Shown piece by piece: positions 5,281 through 7,627 of a DNA stretch of 7,627 nucleotides. The stretch's first letter is position 1. The number at the start of each line of letters is the position of its first letter. Origin of the DNA: SIG452 sp045580405 (GTDB lineage Bacteria; Bacillota; Clostridia; UMGS1840); assembly GCA_045580405.1 (NCBI GenBank), contig JAZNNT010000138.1:1-7627 (forward strand). The letters run 5' to 3'. The notes below the pieces were generated by a model that was not told the DNA's origin, did no database searches, and saw only the letters and a program-made list of their open reading frames with translations. The translations under genes were made by a program, and so were the position numbers.

Positions 5281-5841
5281 TTACTGCACTTTTGTTGCAT
5301 CTTTTTTCTGACCTTTTTTGCTGTAGCGGTACAGAGCAATGGCATACATACAAAAAGATGCCAGCTGACCGATTGCCGCAGAAGAACCGACAAAACAGTG
5401 ATAGGTAAACCAGGAGGCTGTGTTAAACAAATAAATAAAGCGAGTTTTCTGCTCATTATGCTGGAATGCTGCAAGCATAAAGAATACAGCACCAAGTATT
5501 GGGAATAAATCCACCCATCCCCTGACGCCCAAGGCACCTAAAATCAGATACGCGGCAAAGAAAATAATTTTTTCATAGATAGGAGCCTGAGTTCCTTTTC
5601 TGACGTGCCAAAGGGAGAAGCTCAGCACAACCAATGCCACAGCATTGATAATAATTCCGGAATAGTTCACTCCGCTATCCGGATTTGCAATTGCAAGCAA
5701 CAGCAGATTAAGAATCAGGAAAGTGACAGAAACCATGGAATTTACCAACATCTGCCATCTATGCTTGAAATAAGGACCAATCAAACAACATGCACTTTGT
5801 AATAGTCCGAATGTTTGAGCAATGATGTAAATAAATGACAT
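5281..5841 (-). CDS. YgjV-like integral membrane protein
   Basis: 186 residues, almost wholly hydrophobic. Six or seven membrane segments lie at about 4-24, 32-52, 60-80, 91-108, 110-127, 134-150 and 153-171, and the C-terminal tail is lysine-rich and probably cytoplasmic. The start 'MSFIYIIAQTFGLLQ' and the pattern of segments fit the YgjV (Imp-YgjV) inner-membrane family, whose function is not established. ATG 5841 is preceded by TCCTCC on + (5848-5853; AGGAGGA-type site, about 6 nt away). It lies 44 bp downstream of the DUF1846 gene on the same strand with no terminator or promoter visible between, so the two probably form one unit. The family call rests on pattern memory; an uncharacterised multi-pass protein is the safe reading. 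Confidence 0.75.
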   Translation of the reverse strand: MSFIYIIAQTFGLLQSACCLIGPYFKHRWQMLVNSMVSVTFLILNLLLLAIANPDSGVNYSGIIINAVALVVLSFSLWHVRKGTQAPIYEKIIFFAAYLILGALGVRGWVDLFPILGAVFFMLAAFQHNEQKTRFIYLFNTASWFTYHCFVGSSAAIGQLASFCMYAIALYRYSKKGQKKDATKVQ

Positions 5842-5885
5842 ACAAAGTCCTCCTAAGATGCGAAAACCGCAAAAGATGTCTACTG

Positions 5886-7355
5886 CTATTTATGATAAAC
5901 TGCGTCGCTGGTCAGATGAATGCCCAGCTTTTTAAATACATTTTCGTCCACCTGAGACAGCAAAACGGTGGAATGAGCTTCCGAACCCTTCAAATCGCTG
6001 AGTCCGTCCAGCATATCTTTAGCGATGGAATCGTTTGCCGCACAAATGGAAAGTGCAATCAAAGTTTCATCGGTATGAAGTCTGGGGTTTTTGCTGCCAA
6101 AATGCTTGATTTTCAAGCCCTGAAGAGGTTCTATAACATCCGGAGAAATCACATGAATTTCTTCAGGAAGACCACGCACTTCTTTCAAAGCATTTAGAAG
6201 TGCTGCACTGGAAGCACCAAGCAAATCTGACGTTTTCCCCGTTACAATTTTACCGTTGGGAAGCTCAATAGCACAAGCAGGATAACCGGTAGCTTCCGCT
6301 TTATCCTTAGATGCCTGCACAACCTTACGGTCTTCCGGAGTTACCTCCGCCTGCTTCATAATCAGCTGCATTTTATAAACGACTTCATCATCCACTTTAC
6401 CGTTAGTTTTATCTTTTAACACCTGATAGTAACGGCGAATGATTTCATCCTTGGATGCCCGGCAGACAATGTCATCATCTATAATGCAGTTTCCTGCCAT
6501 ATTAACCCCCATATCGGTAGGTGATTTATAGGGACTTTCCCCTAAAATCTTTTCAAACATTGCATTTAACACGGGGAAGACTTCAATATCACGGTTATAA
6601 TTTACGGTGGTTTCTCCATACGCTTCCAAATGGAAGGGATCAATCATATTAACGTCATTCAAATCCACCGTGGCTGCTTCGTAAGCCAAGTTAACATGAT
6701 GTTTTAGCGGAAGATTCCATACCGGAAACGTTTCAAATTTCGCATAGCCTGCCTTCACCCCCCGTTTGTTTTCGTGATACAGCTGAGAGAGACAGGTTGC
6801 CATTTTACCGCTTCCCGGACCGGGAGCGGTTACCACAACGATAGGACGGGATGTTTCAACAAATTCGTTTTTTCCGAATCCCATCTCACTTACAATATAT
6901 TCCACATTAGAGGGATAACCGGGAATCGGATAATGCATAAATACACGGATTCCCATATTTTCCAACCGCTTTTTAAACATATCCACGGCTTCCTGGCCGC
7001 TATACTGCGTAATAACCACACTACCAACTAAAAGGTCAAGATCCTGAAAAGCCTTAATCAAACGGATGGTATCCAAGTCATAGGTGATATTATAGTCACT
7101 TCTGACCTTGTTTTTCACAATATCAATTGCACTGATTGCAATAACGATTTCCAACTTTTCCCGCAGATGCAAAAGCATCTTGATCTTAGTATCAGGTTCA
7201 AAACCGGGCAATACTCTGGAGGCATGGTAATCGTCGAACAGTTTTCCTCCAAGCTCTAAATACAGCTTGTCTCCGAATTTTGTTACACGTTCTCCGATAA
7301 ATTTGGACTGCATGCGGATATACTTTTCATTATCAAATCCGATTCTACTGTTCAT
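5886..7355 (-). CDS. DUF1846 family protein with P-loop-like motif
   Basis: 489 residues, the usual full length for DUF1846, a family of cytoplasmic proteins widespread in Firmicutes with solved structures but no agreed function. Recognisable blocks are the N-terminal 'IGFDNEKYI', 'ITQYSGQ' (115-121), and A-P-G-P-G-S-G-K-M-A-T (177-187), which resembles a Walker A phosphate-binding loop with K184. 'GASSAALLNAL' and 'HSTVLLSQVDE' mark the C-terminal part. The frame is open to TTG 7388, but AAGGAGGT (7361-7368) sits 5 nt from ATG 7355 and nothing supports the upstream codon, so ATG 7355 is used. It is the first gene of a probable two-gene unit with the YgjV-like gene. Nucleotide binding is inferred from the loop; the substrate is unknown. 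The frame is intact. Confidence 0.92.
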   Translation of the reverse strand: MNSRIGFDNEKYIRMQSKFIGERVTKFGDKLYLELGGKLFDDYHASRVLPGFEPDTKIKMLLHLREKLEIVIAISAIDIVKNKVRSDYNITYDLDTIRLIKAFQDLDLLVGSVVITQYSGQEAVDMFKKRLENMGIRVFMHYPIPGYPSNVEYIVSEMGFGKNEFVETSRPIVVVTAPGPGSGKMATCLSQLYHENKRGVKAGYAKFETFPVWNLPLKHHVNLAYEAATVDLNDVNMIDPFHLEAYGETTVNYNRDIEVFPVLNAMFEKILGESPYKSPTDMGVNMAGNCIIDDDIVCRASKDEIIRRYYQVLKDKTNGKVDDEVVYKMQLIMKQAEVTPEDRKVVQASKDKAEATGYPACAIELPNGKIVTGKTSDLLGASSAALLNALKEVRGLPEEIHVISPDVIEPLQGLKIKHFGSKNPRLHTDETLIALSICAANDSIAKDMLDGLSDLKGSEAHSTVLLSQVDENVFKKLGIHLTSDAVYHK

Positions 7356-7402
7356 AAGATACCTCCTTCCGGCTATGTTTGCTTTCAAAACACAACATTA
7401 TG

Positions 7403-7431
7403 ATTATACTATACTTTTTCAATAAATGCAA
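7403..7431 (-). promoter_or_regulatory. Promoter of the DUF1846-YgjV unit
   Basis: On the minus strand, TTGCAT (7431-7426), 17 bp spacer and perfect TATAAT (7408-7403). The start would be near 7396, about 40 nt ahead of ATG 7355. Confidence 0.7.
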
Positions 7432-7467
7432 GATATATGAAAAAAGTTTTTTATTTTTTTACATAGA

Positions 7468-7497
7468 AAAAGGCAGATGAATCCATCCGCCTTTTTC
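7468..7497 (-). terminator. Intrinsic terminator of the right-edge gene
   Basis: A 13 bp stem with a 4-nt loop pairs 7468-7480 with 7485-7497. The single irregular pair at 7476/7489 is a G-U wobble in minus-strand RNA but an A-C mismatch on +, so it fits minus-strand use. Five T follow on the minus strand. It starts about 8 bp past the stop of the gene entering from the right. Confidence 0.85.
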
Positions 7498-7504
7498 CGG
7501 AACA

Positions 7505-7627
7505 TTATTGTACTTTCATCTGATTTGCCCGTTCGTTCAATTTGTGTTGACGACGGTTTTTCACTTCATCGGATATCGGCTTGATATCACCCGCACGGCG
7601 AAGTGCTTCCCTGGTCATTACAGGACC
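7505..7627 (-). CDS. C-terminal end of an unidentified protein (partial, runs off the right edge)
   Basis: The last 40 codons and a TAA stop (7507-7505) are readable on the minus strand, open to the window edge. The piece is charged and helical, with 'TREALRRAGDIKPISDEV' followed by an Arg/Lys/Asn-rich tail ending Met-Lys-Val-Gln. The terminator directly downstream supports it as a real gene end. It resembles the C-terminus of a soluble enzyme more than a membrane protein, but I do not recognise the family. The DUF1846 unit has its own promoter past this terminator, so the two are probably separate transcripts. Confidence 0.65.
   Translation of the reverse strand, partial: GPVMTREALRRAGDIKPISDEVKNRRQHKLNERANQMKVQ

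Noticed and set aside
5223..5802. Open frames overlapping the HTH 3' end and the YgjV-like gene
   Set aside because: They run through a strong terminator or opposite a convincing membrane protein; their composition looks like frame shadows.
7356..7388. TTG 7388 as start of the DUF1846 gene
   Set aside because: No ribosome binding site precedes it, and the predicted promoter start near 7396 would leave almost no leader; AAGGAGGT serves ATG 7355.
1..7627. CRISPR array, tRNA, rRNA or known riboswitch
   Set aside because: No regularly spaced repeats, no cloverleaf with a T-loop, and all spacers are short and accounted for by promoters and hairpins.

Overview
The window looks like chromosome from an AT-rich, low-GC Gram-positive bacterium of the Clostridia type. 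The reasons are strong AGGAGG-type ribosome binding sites before nearly every gene, sigma-A-like promoters with 17-18 bp spacing, T-run hairpin terminators, LxxC lipoproteins, and families common in Firmicutes (DUF1846, Ser/Thr kinase beside an HTH protein, short RHH proteins). No species can be named from the sequence. There is no tRNA, rRNA, transposase, integrase, phage gene or CRISPR array. No stretch above 300 bases lacks a gene.

Layout, left to right. (1) 1-980: a monocistronic AraC-family regulator on + with its own extended -10 promoter and a bidirectional terminator. (2) 1009-2754, minus: a compact four-gene cluster. Two small zinc-ribbon membrane proteins with the same cysteine spacing bracket two small lipoproteins. 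A single promoter reads into it at about 2799-2827. (3) 2919-3107, plus: a 62-residue ribbon-helix-helix protein, divergent from that cluster and sharing a 164 bp control region that holds two short inverted repeats. (4) 3108-3232: a convergent spacer full of overlapping hairpins. (5) 3233-4738, minus: a membrane-anchored Hanks-type kinase with an extracytoplasmic domain. (6) 4811-5233, plus: an XRE-like HTH protein, divergent from the kinase. Their two promoters overlap in an exactly symmetric arrangement around base 4782. (7) 5281-7355, minus: a probable two-gene unit, DUF1846 protein then a YgjV-like membrane protein. (8) 7505-7627, minus: the C-terminal 40 codons of an unidentified gene, closed by its own terminator.

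The most interesting parts are the kinase/HTH pair with its mirror-image promoter switch and the zinc-ribbon/lipoprotein cluster next to an RHH protein. Both look like small envelope-linked sensing or signalling modules whose function cannot be read from sequence alone. Several start sites are set here by the ribosome binding site rather than by the longest open frame: the AraC, second zinc-ribbon, kinase, HTH and DUF1846 genes all start inside the longest frame.
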